Numbered from the stretch's first letter, positions 9,047 to 17,619 are shown. The stretch: DNA of 26,215 nucleotides from Collinsella sp. (GCA_019419545.1 DXZT01000002.1:1-26215); one strand, 5' to 3'. Translations and numbers: made by a program. The notes: generated by a model not told the origin, from the letters alone.

Positions 9047-9255
9047 TTCCCTGCTCTACAGTCCTGCGCAAGACGAAGGCCACATGACGTGGCCTTCGTC
9101 TTATATATGTTCAGCGGATGCCCCCATGACAAGCCGTGCTCCAACAACAAGGCGTCTGTCCGGGCGGAGGCATATAAGGTTCATCGCGAGTTCCGCACGC
9201 AAAGGAGGCCACTTAATGTGGCCTTCGTCTTGCGCAGGACTGTCCGAGCAGGGAA
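9047..9255. repeat. Inverted repeat pair A in the convergent gap
   Basis: The arms are 9047-9083 and 9218-9255. They are reverse complements over about 37 bases, with a small indel and mismatch near CTACA/CGGACA and a perfect 23-base core (9061-9083 with 9218-9240). Each arm ends in GGCCAC, and each starts its own short hairpin. They lie between the tail-to-tail ends of the fibre operon and the LTA-synthase-like gene. Confidence 0.8.
9070..9102 (+). terminator. Terminator hairpin after the fibre operon
   Basis: The arms 9070-9083 and 9089-9102 are a perfect 14-base stem with a 5-nt loop (ATGAC). The stem starts with A's and ends in T's (CGTCTTATATATG), so it can act in both directions. It is the likely end of the fibre operon transcript. 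A second, shorter copy of the hairpin core (GGCCAC TTAAT GTGGCC) lies at 9208-9223, and could stop the opposing transcript. Confidence 0.65.
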
Positions 9256-9282
9256 CCTTATATGCCTCCGCCCGGACAGACG
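9153..9282. repeat. Inverted repeat pair B in the convergent gap
   Basis: The arms 9153-9182 and 9253-9282 are perfect 30-base reverse complements flanking 70 bases. The right arm overlaps the outer edge of pair A's right arm by about three bases (GAA). The left side therefore reads A then B, while the complement of the right side reads B then A, as if one unit was copied, inverted and shifted. The rest of 9002-9309 holds no gene. Confidence 0.8.
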
Positions 9283-9309
9283 TTTCAGTTATGAACTCGC
9301 AGCTAGCCG

Positions 9310-11610
9310 CTATTTGATCTTGGTCGTACCCGGTGCCAAGTTAGGATCGGTCTCGTTGGCTTCGGTCTGGAAGTGCTTGGTGTAGACGTTCTTGCCGTCG
9401 CGGAACATCTCGTAGTACTGCATCTTGGCGTAATCCTCGCGCGCCTTGGTGGCGGCTGCGGCAGCGACGTCGTCACCGGTGACGTTGGAGGAGAGCGCCC
9501 AGCGCAGGCTGGCGTCCTCGTAGCCCACGGAGTTGATGGCGGGCAGCGACTCGCGCAGCGTCATATGCGCCTTCTGGTAGTCGGTCAGCGGTGCGCCGAT
9601 CAGCTGCATGAGCTGGGTGGACAGGTAGTTGGTGGACAGGTCATCGACCTCGCTCGTCTGGTCGCAGCCGGCAACGTCGTAGTTAGCCCAAATGATGTAG
9701 TCGGTCTGCCACAAGCGCTCCTGGTGGGTAGCGTCGTCCTCGCCGGTAAACCACTTGTCATTGAACTTGGACGGGAAGAACGGCTGGTGGTCGCCCCAGA
9801 ACACCACGACAACCTTGCGGTCGAGCTTGCTCAGGGCGTTGAGGAAGTAACGCAGCGCTTGGTCGGACTGCTCGATGCACGAGACATACTCGTCGACATC
9901 GGAGAGCGTGCCGTCCTCGACGGTCTTGGCGTCCAGGTCGGTCGTGTCGATGTTCAGGTGCATCTGCTTGTCGGCCGGCAGCAGACCCGTATCGTAGCCC
10001 GAGTGGTTCTGCATGGTCACGTCGAAGATAAACTGAGGATCGGCGTTCTGGTCGAGCAGCTCAAGAATCTTGTCGTAGGTCGCCTGGTCGGTCACCATGC
10101 CGCGCAGGGTATCGGCACCCTGGAAATCGTTGATGGACAGGAACTGGTCAAAGCCAAAGTCCTTGTAGACGTTCTCGCGGTTCCAGTTGGTGGCGTGGTT
10201 GGGGTGCATGGCCGTGGTGGAATATCCGAGCGACTTGAACTGCTCTGCCAGGTTCCCGGTCGTTTCCATGTTGTAGATGGTGTAGGGGTACACGCCCGAG
10301 CCCAGGTTGGCCATGGAGTTGCCGGTCATAAACTCAAACTCGGTATTGGCCGTGCCGCCGCCGTAGGCGCTCACGTAGAGCTTGCCGCGGCTGAGGCAGT
10401 TGGACAGGCTCTTAAAGTACTGCGGACTCTCGTAGCCGGCGCGCATATTCTGGTAGATGGATAGGTCCGAGAAGGTCTCGTTCATGATGGCGATGACCGT
10501 GGGCTTCTCGCTGTCGAATTGCTCCTCTGCGGCGGCGCGCTCGTCGCTCTTGGCCGCGTCGGACTTGTCGTAGGCCTTGGCGTACTTTTTGAGCGTGGCC
10601 TTGGCGTCATCGACAGAATAGTCGGCGGGTTTGGGCGGCTTGATGGACTGTGCTGCACTAATAAAGGCAGGCAGATAGCCCTCGCGCCAGTAGCTCTCGA
10701 GCGGGCGCCAGGTATAGACGGTGATGCCGAGGGTGTTGTAGTAGTCGATGAGCGTGACATGCGCGGTCACGCCGCCCAGGCACAGCACCGCCACGAGCAG
10801 GTTGGTGAGCAGCATGCGCTTGGCGTTGGTGGCGCCCTTCTGGCGATGCGGCGCGACCAGGCCGGCGTACTCGCACAGCAGCATGGCGATGGCGGTAAAG
10901 CCCATTGACAGTACGCAGAACAGCGAGATGGAGAAGGTGTAGCCGTTGCCGGCGACCGCGGCGGCGGTGGAGATGGCCGAAAGGTCGCCCGGCTGGATGG
11001 GCATGGATTTAAACGTGATGACGAAGAACTCGGCAATGCCCAGGATAAAGAGGGCGAAGGCCAGAATCGCGGGAGCTGCGCCGTGGCGCTGGAATAGGAA
11101 GAACAGGCCGACCATGAGCGTGGTGATGATGGCCCACTCGAGCAGGATGCACAGGGGGTAGACCCAAGTAAAGTCGTGGTTGGACGAGACCTCCATGCCC
11201 AGCAGCGCAAAGACGCCGGCGAGTAGCAGGCACAGGACGGCGGCGACGAGCGGGCGGCCCACAAAGGCGCCGCGCAGGCGGGCGAGCTTGCCGGTGGGGG
11301 CGGGGGCGTCGGGCTCGGCGAACGCAAAGACGCGCGGGGCGATGCGGTCGCGGGCGATGCTGGCCCAAGCGCATCCGGTGAGGATGACGTTGGTCAGGAT
11401 GAGCATCACAAAGGCGAGCGGCTCGTTTTGGGCGACGAGGCCCACGGCGCCCCAAATGGTCAAAAAGACCTGGAACAGACCGAAGGCGACGCTCCAGGCG
11501 ATGGCGCTCTTGGCAATGGTGCCCGATTGCGCCTTGACGGTCTTGGTCTCACGTAAAACAAAGTGGACGGTCGCCGCAAGACCGACGAGCGAGATGGCGG
11601 CAGCGAACAT
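9310..11610 (-). CDS. LTA synthase-like membrane sulfatase-fold polymerase/transferase
   Basis: About 766 residues from ATG at 11610. GAGGAG at 11618-11623 sits seven bases before it, so this start is better than the in-frame GTG at 11625. The first 300 residues hold several membrane helices. The outer domain is of the alkaline-phosphatase superfamily seen in LtaS: Glu378 in MNETFSD, nucleophile Thr420 in GGGTANTEFE, and the metal pair Asp607-His608 in FWGDHQP. LtaS enzymes transfer glycerol phosphate from phosphatidylglycerol onto a growing surface polymer outside the cell. The substrate in this lineage may be a different glycolipid or polysaccharide, as in phosphoglycerol transferases. It stands alone, convergent with the fibre operon and divergent from the nitroreductase. 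Confidence 0.85.
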   Translation of the reverse strand: MFAAAISLVGLAATVHFVLRETKTVKAQSGTIAKSAIAWSVAFGLFQVFLTIWGAVGLVAQNEPLAFVMLILTNVILTGCAWASIARDRIAPRVFAFAEPDAPAPTGKLARLRGAFVGRPLVAAVLCLLLAGVFALLGMEVSSNHDFTWVYPLCILLEWAIITTLMVGLFFLFQRHGAAPAILAFALFILGIAEFFVITFKSMPIQPGDLSAISTAAAVAGNGYTFSISLFCVLSMGFTAIAMLLCEYAGLVAPHRQKGATNAKRMLLTNLLVAVLCLGGVTAHVTLIDYYNTLGITVYTWRPLESYWREGYLPAFISAAQSIKPPKPADYSVDDAKATLKKYAKAYDKSDAAKSDERAAAEEQFDSEKPTVIAIMNETFSDLSIYQNMRAGYESPQYFKSLSNCLSRGKLYVSAYGGGTANTEFEFMTGNSMANLGSGVYPYTIYNMETTGNLAEQFKSLGYSTTAMHPNHATNWNRENVYKDFGFDQFLSINDFQGADTLRGMVTDQATYDKILELLDQNADPQFIFDVTMQNHSGYDTGLLPADKQMHLNIDTTDLDAKTVEDGTLSDVDEYVSCIEQSDQALRYFLNALSKLDRKVVVVFWGDHQPFFPSKFNDKWFTGEDDATHQERLWQTDYIIWANYDVAGCDQTSEVDDLSTNYLSTQLMQLIGAPLTDYQKAHMTLRESLPAINSVGYEDASLRWALSSNVTGDDVAAAAATKAREDYAKMQYYEMFRDGKNVYTKHFQTEANETDPNLAPGTTKIK

Positions 11611-11824
11611 GCTGAGACTCCTCACAAACTTAAAACCTACGAAAGCGGGGGTTTACCCGATTGTTACCAAGATATGCGCTGCAATTGGTGGCTGCGCACA
11701 ACAACCAGCCATATTAACGCGCACGTGTGGCGGTGTGGCGCAATGTAGTGGCGACCTGCGCGATAATGGACGGGAATTACACGGAAACGTAAAGGCTTCT
11801 TAAAGAAATGGCGAGGGTAGGGCG

Positions 11825-12697
11825 ATGAGCGAGCAGGTTTGCAAGGCGGACGTGGGCGGCGGCGGAGCTGCGGGCGTGGATGCTGGCGGTTATCCGGTCG
11901 AGGCCACGGGCAACGCGGTGCTGGACACGTTGGAGCACCGTTCCTCCACGCGCGCTTTTGCGCGCGATGACGACGGCCGACCCGTGGCGGTGACCGACGA
12001 GCAGCGGGCGGCGATTCTGCATGCGGCGAGCCGTGCGCCGTCGGCAGGCGCCATGATGATGTATTCCATCGTGAGCATCCGCGAGCAGGCCACGCTCGAT
12101 CGTCTGGCCGACCTGTGCGACCACCAGCCCATGATCGCCAAGGCGCCCTGGGCACTAATATTTGTGGTCGATTATGCCAAGTGGATCGATCTGTTTGAGC
12201 ACGTGGGCTGCTTTGAGCCCGAGTTTGTCGAGCGTACGGGCAAGGCGCCCCGCCACGCGCCGGGTTTGGGCGACTTTGCCATCGCGGCGCAGGATGCCGT
12301 GATCGCCGCGCAAAACGCCGTGGTTGCCACCGAGGCCCTGGGGCTGGGGAGCTGCTACATCGGTGATATCGTCGAGAATGCCGAGGAAGTCGCCGAGCTG
12401 CTCGATCTGCCGCCCTATACCATGCCCCTGTCGATGCTCATCATCGGCACGCCCCGTAAGGAGCGCCCGGCAATCGCACATCCCGTGGTGAACCTGGTGC
12501 ACGAGGAGCACTACCGCCGCGCCGACGCCGCGACGATGGATGCGCAGGTGGCCGAGATGGATGCGATGTTTCGCCCGCACGCCCGCGAGGTGGGCGAGCG
12601 CGTCATCGACATCTACACCCGTAAGCACACGAGCCCCTTTATGGCCGAGATGAGCCGCTCTATGGAGTGGTGGTTCAAAAACTGGCTCGGAAAATGA
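11825..12697 (+). CDS. Nitroreductase-family FMN flavoprotein
   Basis: 290 residues. HRSSTRAF (38-45) and APSAGAMMMY (71-80) are the FMN-phosphate and flavin-contact motifs, and AAQNAVVATEALGLGSCYIGDIV (about 158-183) is the usual dimer/FMN helix and loop of the NfsA/FRP-like group. Such enzymes use NAD(P)H to reduce nitro compounds, quinones or other flavin acceptors in the cytoplasm; the natural substrate cannot be told. The N-terminal 25 residues are a glycine-rich leader of no known role, and a later start is possible but no better ribosome site was seen. GAGGGTAGGG lies just before ATG 11825. It is monocistronic, divergent from the LTA-synthase-like gene across a 214-base gap with no clear promoter hexamers, and ends in a strong hairpin. 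Confidence 0.85.
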   Translation: MSEQVCKADVGGGGAAGVDAGGYPVEATGNAVLDTLEHRSSTRAFARDDDGRPVAVTDEQRAAILHAASRAPSAGAMMMYSIVSIREQATLDRLADLCDHQPMIAKAPWALIFVVDYAKWIDLFEHVGCFEPEFVERTGKAPRHAPGLGDFAIAAQDAVIAAQNAVVATEALGLGSCYIGDIVENAEEVAELLDLPPYTMPLSMLIIGTPRKERPAIAHPVVNLVHEEHYRRADAATMDAQVAEMDAMFRPHAREVGERVIDIYTRKHTSPFMAEMSRSMEWWFKNWLGK

Positions 12698-12698
12698 C

Positions 12699-12733
12699 GA
12701 ATGTGACAAAGGGGGCGTCCCTTTGTCACATTC
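12699..12733. terminator. Perfect hairpin after the nitroreductase gene
   Basis: The arms 12699-12713 and 12719-12733 form a perfect 15-base stem (GAATGTGACAAAGGG and its complement) with loop GGCGT. It starts two bases after the nitroreductase stop. There is no T-tract after it (CATATCG), so it may work as a 3'-end stabiliser or a weak terminator. Confidence 0.6.
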
Positions 12734-12815
12734 CATATCGCCGCGGTGGCCTAAAGGCCGCATAAATGTTTATCTAGCTGGGAAAACGGTGCCATTAAAA
12801 TATGGGCTGATTACA

Positions 12816-12821
12816 TATAAT
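12816..12821 (+). promoter_or_regulatory. Possible -10 box of the KUP gene
   Basis: TATAAT lies 36 bases before the KUP start codon in an A/T-rich stretch that stands out from the GC-rich surroundings. The -35 position (CATTAA) is poor. No c-di-AMP riboswitch of the ydaO type was recognised in the roughly 120-base gap. Confidence 0.4.
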
Positions 12822-12856
12822 CCCGTCGAACGTTAAAATTGGGAGGAAACCGGCTT

Positions 12857-14884
12857 ATGGAACAAAAGGCAAAGGAAGTAGCCTCGCACGCTGCGATTCC
12901 TGTGAGCATCTCGGCGATGCTCGTCACGCTGGGCGTGGTGTATGGCGATATCGGCACCAGCCCCATGTATGTAACCAAGGCGCTCGTTGCCGGCAACGGC
13001 GGCATCGGAAGCGTCACGCAGGAGTTCGTGCTCGGCGCGCTCTCCCTTGTCGTGTGGACGGTCACGCTGCTGACGACCGTCAAGTACGTGCTGATTTCGC
13101 TGCGCGCCGACAACCACGGCGAGGGCGGCATCTTTGCCCTGTACAGCCTGGTCAAGCGCTGCGGCAAGTGGCTCATCATCCCCGCCATGCTGGGCGGCGC
13201 GGCGCTCCTCGCCGACGGCATCCTGACGCCTGCCGTTACCGTCACCACGGCCATCGAGGGCCTGCGCACCATCCCGGCGGTCCATGCCGTGCTCGGTGAC
13301 GACCAGGGTCGTGTCGTCGCCATCACGCTTGCCATCATCATCGCGCTCTTCTTGGTGCAGCGCATCGGCACGGCCAAGATCGGTCACGCCTTCGGCCCCA
13401 TCATGACGCTGTGGTTTTTGTTCCTGGGCGGCACGGGCCTGTTCTTTGTCTGCCAGTATCCCGCGGTGCTGCTGTGCCTCAACCCGTTGCGTGGCATCGC
13501 TTTTCTGCTGAGCCCCAACAACCATGCGGGCATCATGATTTTGGGCAGCTGCTTCCTCGCTACCACCGGTGCCGAGGCGCTCTATTCCGACATGGGCCAT
13601 GTGGGCCGCGGCAACATCTATGCCACCTGGCCGTTCGTTAAGTGCTGCCTGCTGCTGTCCTACATGGGCCAGGGCGCGTGGCTTATCAACAACGCCGGCA
13701 ACCCGGAGCTCATGGGTATCGCCGACCTCAACCCGTTCTACCAGATGCTCGCCCCGGGTCTGCGCCCCTTTGCCGTCGGCCTTTCCACCGTCGCGGCCAT
13801 CATCGCCTCGCAGGCGCTCATCACCGGCGCATTCTCGCTGGTGTCCGAGGCCAGCCGCCTGGACCTCATGCCGCATATGCAGGTCTTCTATCCTGCCGAG
13901 ACCAAGGGCCAGCTCTACATCCCCATGGTCAACAACGTCATGCTCGTGGGCTGCGTCGTCGTGGTGCTGCTGTTCCAGAACTCGGCGCACATGGAGGCCG
14001 CGTACGGCCTGGCCATTACCCTGACCATGATGTGCACGACAATGCTGCTCTTCTTCTATCTGCACGTGGAGCGCAATCTCAAGGTCGCGCCGTGGATCTT
14101 TGCCGCCTTCTTCCTTATGCTCGAGGGCTTCTTCTTTGTGAGCTCGCTCACCAAGTTCTTCCACGGCGGCTATTTCACCATCCTCATGGCCGCGCTCATC
14201 ATGGGCATCATGGTGTGCTGGTACAACGGCACGGCGGTCGAGCAACGTCAGTTTACGCTGCTGCCGCTGCGCAGCTATCTGCCGCAGCTCAAGCGCCTGC
14301 GCGACGACGATCGCTACGAGCTCATGAGCGACAACATCGTGTACCTGACCAAGGACACCAACACCGACTATATCGACCGCGATATCGTCTACTCCATCTT
14401 GGATAAGCACCCCAAGCGCGCTCGCGCCTGGTGGTTCGTGAATGTTGAGACCATGGACGAGCCGCATACCTTTGCCTACTCGGTCGAGACGTTCGGCACC
14501 GACTACGTATTCCGCGTGCATCTGTACCTAGGCTATAAGATCAACCAGCGCGTCAATGCCTACCTGCGCCAGGTTGTTCAGGACCTGGCTGCCAGCGGCG
14601 AGCTGCCGGCGCAGACGCACGACTACTCGGTCTACAAGGATCCGGGCAACATCGGTACGTTTAAGTTCGTCATGATCCGCAAGCTGCTGGCGCCCGAAAG
14701 CGACGTGGAGCCCAGCGAGCGTACGGCCATCACGCTCAAGTACATCATCCGCCGTGCTGCCGGCACGCCTGCGCGCTGGTACGGCCTGGAGAACTCCAAC
14801 GTGAGCTTTGAGTACGTGCCGCTGTTCACCAAGTTCAAGGCCGTGAACAAGATGCAACGCCTGGCCCCCAACGAACGCCCGTAG
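12857..14884 (+). CDS. kup: KUP-family low-affinity potassium uptake transporter
   Basis: 675 residues from ATG 12857, chosen because GGAGG (12842-12846) precedes it; a TTG at 12839 would fall before the ribosome site. The signature GVVYGDIGTSPMY occupies residues 26-38 at the first helix. About 12 membrane helices follow, to near residue 460, then a soluble C-terminal domain, as in E. coli Kup (622 residues). KUP proteins bring in potassium, generally with protons, across the inner membrane. The sequence is intact through its conserved motifs (for example DNHGEGGIFALYSL, ADGILTPAVTVTTAIEG). The gene is followed by a small membrane protein and then a KdpD/KdpE-like pair, suggesting that this locus handles potassium. 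Confidence 0.95.
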   Translation: MEQKAKEVASHAAIPVSISAMLVTLGVVYGDIGTSPMYVTKALVAGNGGIGSVTQEFVLGALSLVVWTVTLLTTVKYVLISLRADNHGEGGIFALYSLVKRCGKWLIIPAMLGGAALLADGILTPAVTVTTAIEGLRTIPAVHAVLGDDQGRVVAITLAIIIALFLVQRIGTAKIGHAFGPIMTLWFLFLGGTGLFFVCQYPAVLLCLNPLRGIAFLLSPNNHAGIMILGSCFLATTGAEALYSDMGHVGRGNIYATWPFVKCCLLLSYMGQGAWLINNAGNPELMGIADLNPFYQMLAPGLRPFAVGLSTVAAIIASQALITGAFSLVSEASRLDLMPHMQVFYPAETKGQLYIPMVNNVMLVGCVVVVLLFQNSAHMEAAYGLAITLTMMCTTMLLFFYLHVERNLKVAPWIFAAFFLMLEGFFFVSSLTKFFHGGYFTILMAALIMGIMVCWYNGTAVEQRQFTLLPLRSYLPQLKRLRDDDRYELMSDNIVYLTKDTNTDYIDRDIVYSILDKHPKRARAWWFVNVETMDEPHTFAYSVETFGTDYVFRVHLYLGYKINQRVNAYLRQVVQDLAASGELPAQTHDYSVYKDPGNIGTFKFVMIRKLLAPESDVEPSERTAITLKYIIRRAAGTPARWYGLENSNVSFEYVPLFTKFKAVNKMQRLAPNERP

Positions 14885-14915
14885 GCGCCGACGGGTTGCA
14901 CGGAGTTGGTTTTCG

Positions 14916-15140
14916 ATGGACAAGATTGAGACCGGGGAGGCAAACATGGATGCAAAGGTGCTTGACGGTCGCGATCTTGCGGCCGAGCTGGTGCGTGAGG
15001 CACGTGCCGACGCCGCCGAAGATCGGTTTTTGACGAACCGTGCCAACATGGATATGGCCGATCGCGTAATTTCGATCGTGGCACTGGTATTTGGAGCGGT
15101 GTGCGTGTGTGCCCTGCTCGCGCACGTGCTGTTTGTCTAG
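14916..15140 (+). CDS. Small single-helix membrane protein after kup
   Basis: 74 residues from ATG 14916 (GGAG at 14902-14905). An inner ATG at 14946 has a stronger ribosome site, GGGGAGG at 14934-14940, and would give 64 residues. The N-terminal half is charged and helical (AAELVREARADAAEDRF). One C-terminal membrane helix (VISIVALVFGAVCVCALLAHVLF) ends the protein. It starts 31 bases after kup and shares its transcript up to the terminator at 15186-15231. No family was recognised. A small accessory subunit or regulator of the transporter is possible but not shown. Confidence 0.6.
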   Translation: MDKIETGEANMDAKVLDGRDLAAELVREARADAAEDRFLTNRANMDMADRVISIVALVFGAVCVCALLAHVLFV

Positions 15141-15185
15141 CGACCGCCGGTTGCAAAGGCTATACACTTGGAACCACCACAAGGG

Positions 15186-15231
15186 AAACCACCACAAAGG
15201 TGCCTGTTCCTTTGTGGTGGTTTTTGTTTTT
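15186..15231 (+). terminator. Intrinsic terminator after the kup transcript
   Basis: The arms 15186-15200 (AAACCACCACAAAGG) and 15209-15223 form a perfect 15-base stem with an 8-nt loop, followed by a T-rich run to 15231. The left arm has a near-copy directly before it at 15172-15185 (GAACCACCACAAGG), which could pair with the same right arm. Confidence 0.85.
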
Positions 15232-15251
15232 GAGAGAGGGGCGGGGCGCTG

Positions 15252-16877
15252 ATGGACGTCCGTACGGACGGCGATATTGCCGATAGCTTTTGGTGGCGGC
15301 GCACAACGCTGACGCGCCGCACTCCTCTGTATGACGCTTGCGTATCGGTGGGGCTGTTGGTCGCGGCGACGATTGTGGGTGCGCTGCTCGACCATCCGGG
15401 TCTCGCGCCGAGCATCATGATCGTCTATGTGTTCGCCGTTCAGCTGTGCGCATTCTTTACCTGGAGTCGCCTGTATTGCTTGCTGAGCTCGGCTGCCGCC
15501 GTGGCGCTCTACAACTTCTTGTTTGTCGATCCGCGCTACTCGCTGTCGCTTATCGACCGCGTCTATCCCGGCATGTTCTTCATCATGTTTGTGGTCTCGC
15601 TCGTGTCGAGCTCGATTGCGTTGGCCCTGCGCCGCGCCTTGGCACAGGCTGCCGCCAGTGACCGCCGCACGCATATGGTGCTCGAGACCAACCGTATGCT
15701 GCAGCGGTGCGCCGGTCAGCAGCAGATTGTCCATGCCATGGCAACGCAGCTGGCGCGTCTTTCGGGCTGTCCGGTCGTGTGGTACAGCGCCGACGCCGAG
15801 GGCGATGACCTGCTGCCGCGCGCGACATACACGGCCGTGGGCGATGCCGCGCCGGTGCATGAACTGGCGCCGCAGATGCCGCCGCGGCTCTCGGCGTCCG
15901 CCTATGTGGGAACGCCGCTCGATGCCACCTATGGCGGCTCGGCGTTTTATGGCATCTACCTGACGGTTCGCACGGGCGACGGCTTCGTGCGCTCGGGCGA
16001 CCCTGCCTCGGTGGTGGGCGTGCTGGCTATCGTTGCCGAGCCCGACGTGCTGACGCATGAGGAGCGGACACTTGCCGATGCCATCGTGAGCGAAGGCGAG
16101 CTGGCGCTCGACCGCGCCCGCGCCATGGAGGCCCGCGAGGAGGCGGCGGTGCTCGCCAAAAACGAACAGCTGCGCGCCAACCTGCTGCGCTCCATTTCGC
16201 ACGATCTGCGCACGCCGCTTACCAGTATTTCGGGTAATGCCGACGTGCTGCTCGATCAGGGCTCGACCGGCACCGCCGTGCTCGACGCCCAGACGCGCCG
16301 CGGCCTGCTTCTATCCATTCGCTCGGATGCGCTGTGGCTCAACGCCACCGTCGAGAATCTGCTCGCCATCACCAAGCTCGAGGGTGGCGGTATGCGCCTG
16401 TCGACCACGCTCGAGCTCATGGACGATATCGTCGAGGAGGCGCTGCGCCACGTGAACCCTGCCGTGCGCGAGCACGACCTTAAGGTGGTGGCGTGCGATG
16501 AGCCGGCGCTCGTCAACGTCGATGCGCGTCTGATGGTGCAGCTGGTGGTCAATCTGGTGAACAACGCCATCACCTATACGCCCGCGGGCTCGCATATCAT
16601 GATTTCGATTAGCGTCGACGATGGACGCGTGGCGTGCTCGGTGGCCGATGATGGTCCGGGCATCGCACCCGAGGATCGCGAGCGGATCTTTGAGTCGTTC
16701 TATACCGCCAATCATGGTCTGGCCGACAGCCACCGTAGCGTTGGCCTGGGTCTTTCGCTCTGCCGTTCCATTGCGTTGGCACATGGCGGTAGCATAGAGG
16801 TTGCCGCGGCGGACCCGCACGGCTCGGTCTTTACGATTGAGCTTCCCGTCGCCGACGTTTCGTTTGATAAGGAGTAG
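15252..16877 (+). CDS. KdpD-like sensor histidine kinase without the KdpD/USP domains
   Basis: 541 residues. Residues about 28-128 hold four membrane helices of the DUF4118 type found in KdpD. A GAF-like region follows (about 135-290), then the dimerisation domain with phospho-acceptor His317 (RSISHDLRTPLTS), N-box Asn438, G1 box ADDGPG (465-470) and G2 box VGLGLSL. A full KdpD is about 890 residues and starts with a cytoplasmic KdpD domain plus a USP domain. Both are absent and the ORF starts right at a promoter-like gap, so this is a short natural form, not a frameshift. It is coupled to the response regulator gene by a 4-base gap. It likely senses potassium or turgor, but no kdpFABC genes lie in view. 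Confidence 0.85.
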   Translation: MDVRTDGDIADSFWWRRTTLTRRTPLYDACVSVGLLVAATIVGALLDHPGLAPSIMIVYVFAVQLCAFFTWSRLYCLLSSAAAVALYNFLFVDPRYSLSLIDRVYPGMFFIMFVVSLVSSSIALALRRALAQAAASDRRTHMVLETNRMLQRCAGQQQIVHAMATQLARLSGCPVVWYSADAEGDDLLPRATYTAVGDAAPVHELAPQMPPRLSASAYVGTPLDATYGGSAFYGIYLTVRTGDGFVRSGDPASVVGVLAIVAEPDVLTHEERTLADAIVSEGELALDRARAMEAREEAAVLAKNEQLRANLLRSISHDLRTPLTSISGNADVLLDQGSTGTAVLDAQTRRGLLLSIRSDALWLNATVENLLAITKLEGGGMRLSTTLELMDDIVEEALRHVNPAVREHDLKVVACDEPALVNVDARLMVQLVVNLVNNAITYTPAGSHIMISISVDDGRVACSVADDGPGIAPEDRERIFESFYTANHGLADSHRSVGLGLSLCRSIALAHGGSIEVAAADPHGSVFTIELPVADVSFDKE

Positions 16878-16881
16878 CGCT

Positions 16882-17595
16882 GTGCCGAACTCTGCCGTAA
16901 AACCGCTCATCTTGGTCGTTGAGGACGATCCCGCCGTCCGCAACCTTATTGTTGCCGCGCTCGAGGCGCACGGCTTGCGTCATATGGCCGTGGAGACCGC
17001 CCATGCCGCCATCGCCGCCGCCTCGTCGCAGGCGCCGAGCATTGTGCTGCTCGATCTGGGCTTGCCCGATATGGACGGCGTCAAGGTGGTCGAGTCGGTG
17101 CGCACGTGGTCGGGCATGCCGATTATCGTGGTCTCGGCGCGCAGCGAGGATGCAGACAAGATCCGCGCGCTCGATGCCGGTGCCGATGACTATCTGACCA
17201 AGCCGTTTTCGGTCGAGGAGCTGCTCGCGCGTATCCGCACCACGCTCAGGCGTCTTTCGTATGCGCAGATAGGTGCGGGTTCGTCCGAGGGCACGTACGA
17301 TACCGGCGAGCTGCATATCGACTTTGATGCCGGCATCGCCACGATGGACGGCGAGGAGCTGCATCTGACGCCGATCGAGTACAAGTTGCTCTGCTTGCTG
17401 GCGCACAACGCCGACAAGGTACTCACGCATCAGTTTATTCTGCACGAGATTTGGGGCACGGCGACCAAGAGCGACCTTGCGAGCCTGCGCGTCTTTATGG
17501 GCACGCTGCGCAAGAAGATTGAGTCCGACCCCGCGCACCCGCGCTATATCCAGACGCACGTGGGTATCGGCTATCGCCTGGTCACCCAAGGCTAG
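16882..17595 (+). CDS. KdpE-like OmpR-family response regulator
   Basis: 237 residues from GTG 16882, with AAGGAG at 16869-16874 overlapping the end of the kinase gene. An upstream in-frame TTG at 16801 lies inside the kinase and is rejected. The receiver domain has the acidic pair Asp15-Asp16, phospho-acceptor Asp58 (LLDLGLPD), Ser85 and Lys107 (LTKPF). The winged-helix DNA-binding domain (about 135-235) shows LTPIEYKLLCLLAHNADKV and RVFMGTLRKKIE. It is the partner of the kinase upstream. The target promoter is not visible; kup, 2 kb upstream, is a plausible one. Confidence 0.9.
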   Translation: MPNSAVKPLILVVEDDPAVRNLIVAALEAHGLRHMAVETAHAAIAAASSQAPSIVLLDLGLPDMDGVKVVESVRTWSGMPIIVVSARSEDADKIRALDAGADDYLTKPFSVEELLARIRTTLRRLSYAQIGAGSSEGTYDTGELHIDFDAGIATMDGEELHLTPIEYKLLCLLAHNADKVLTHQFILHEIWGTATKSDLASLRVFMGTLRKKIESDPAHPRYIQTHVGIGYRLVTQG

Positions 17596-17619
17596 ATAGC
17601 CAACCACCATCCCAATTTG

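Noticed and set aside
12734..12856. c-di-AMP riboswitch before kup
   Set aside because: Such riboswitches often control potassium transporters, but the gap is short and none of the conserved blocks could be recognised.
12833..14521. 562-codon minus-strand frame opposite kup, and others opposite the kinase (14835-16202) and LTA-synthase-like gene (9373-10464)
   Set aside because: Each lies opposite a firm gene and is rich in Arg, His or Gln, as mirror frames of GC-rich codons are.
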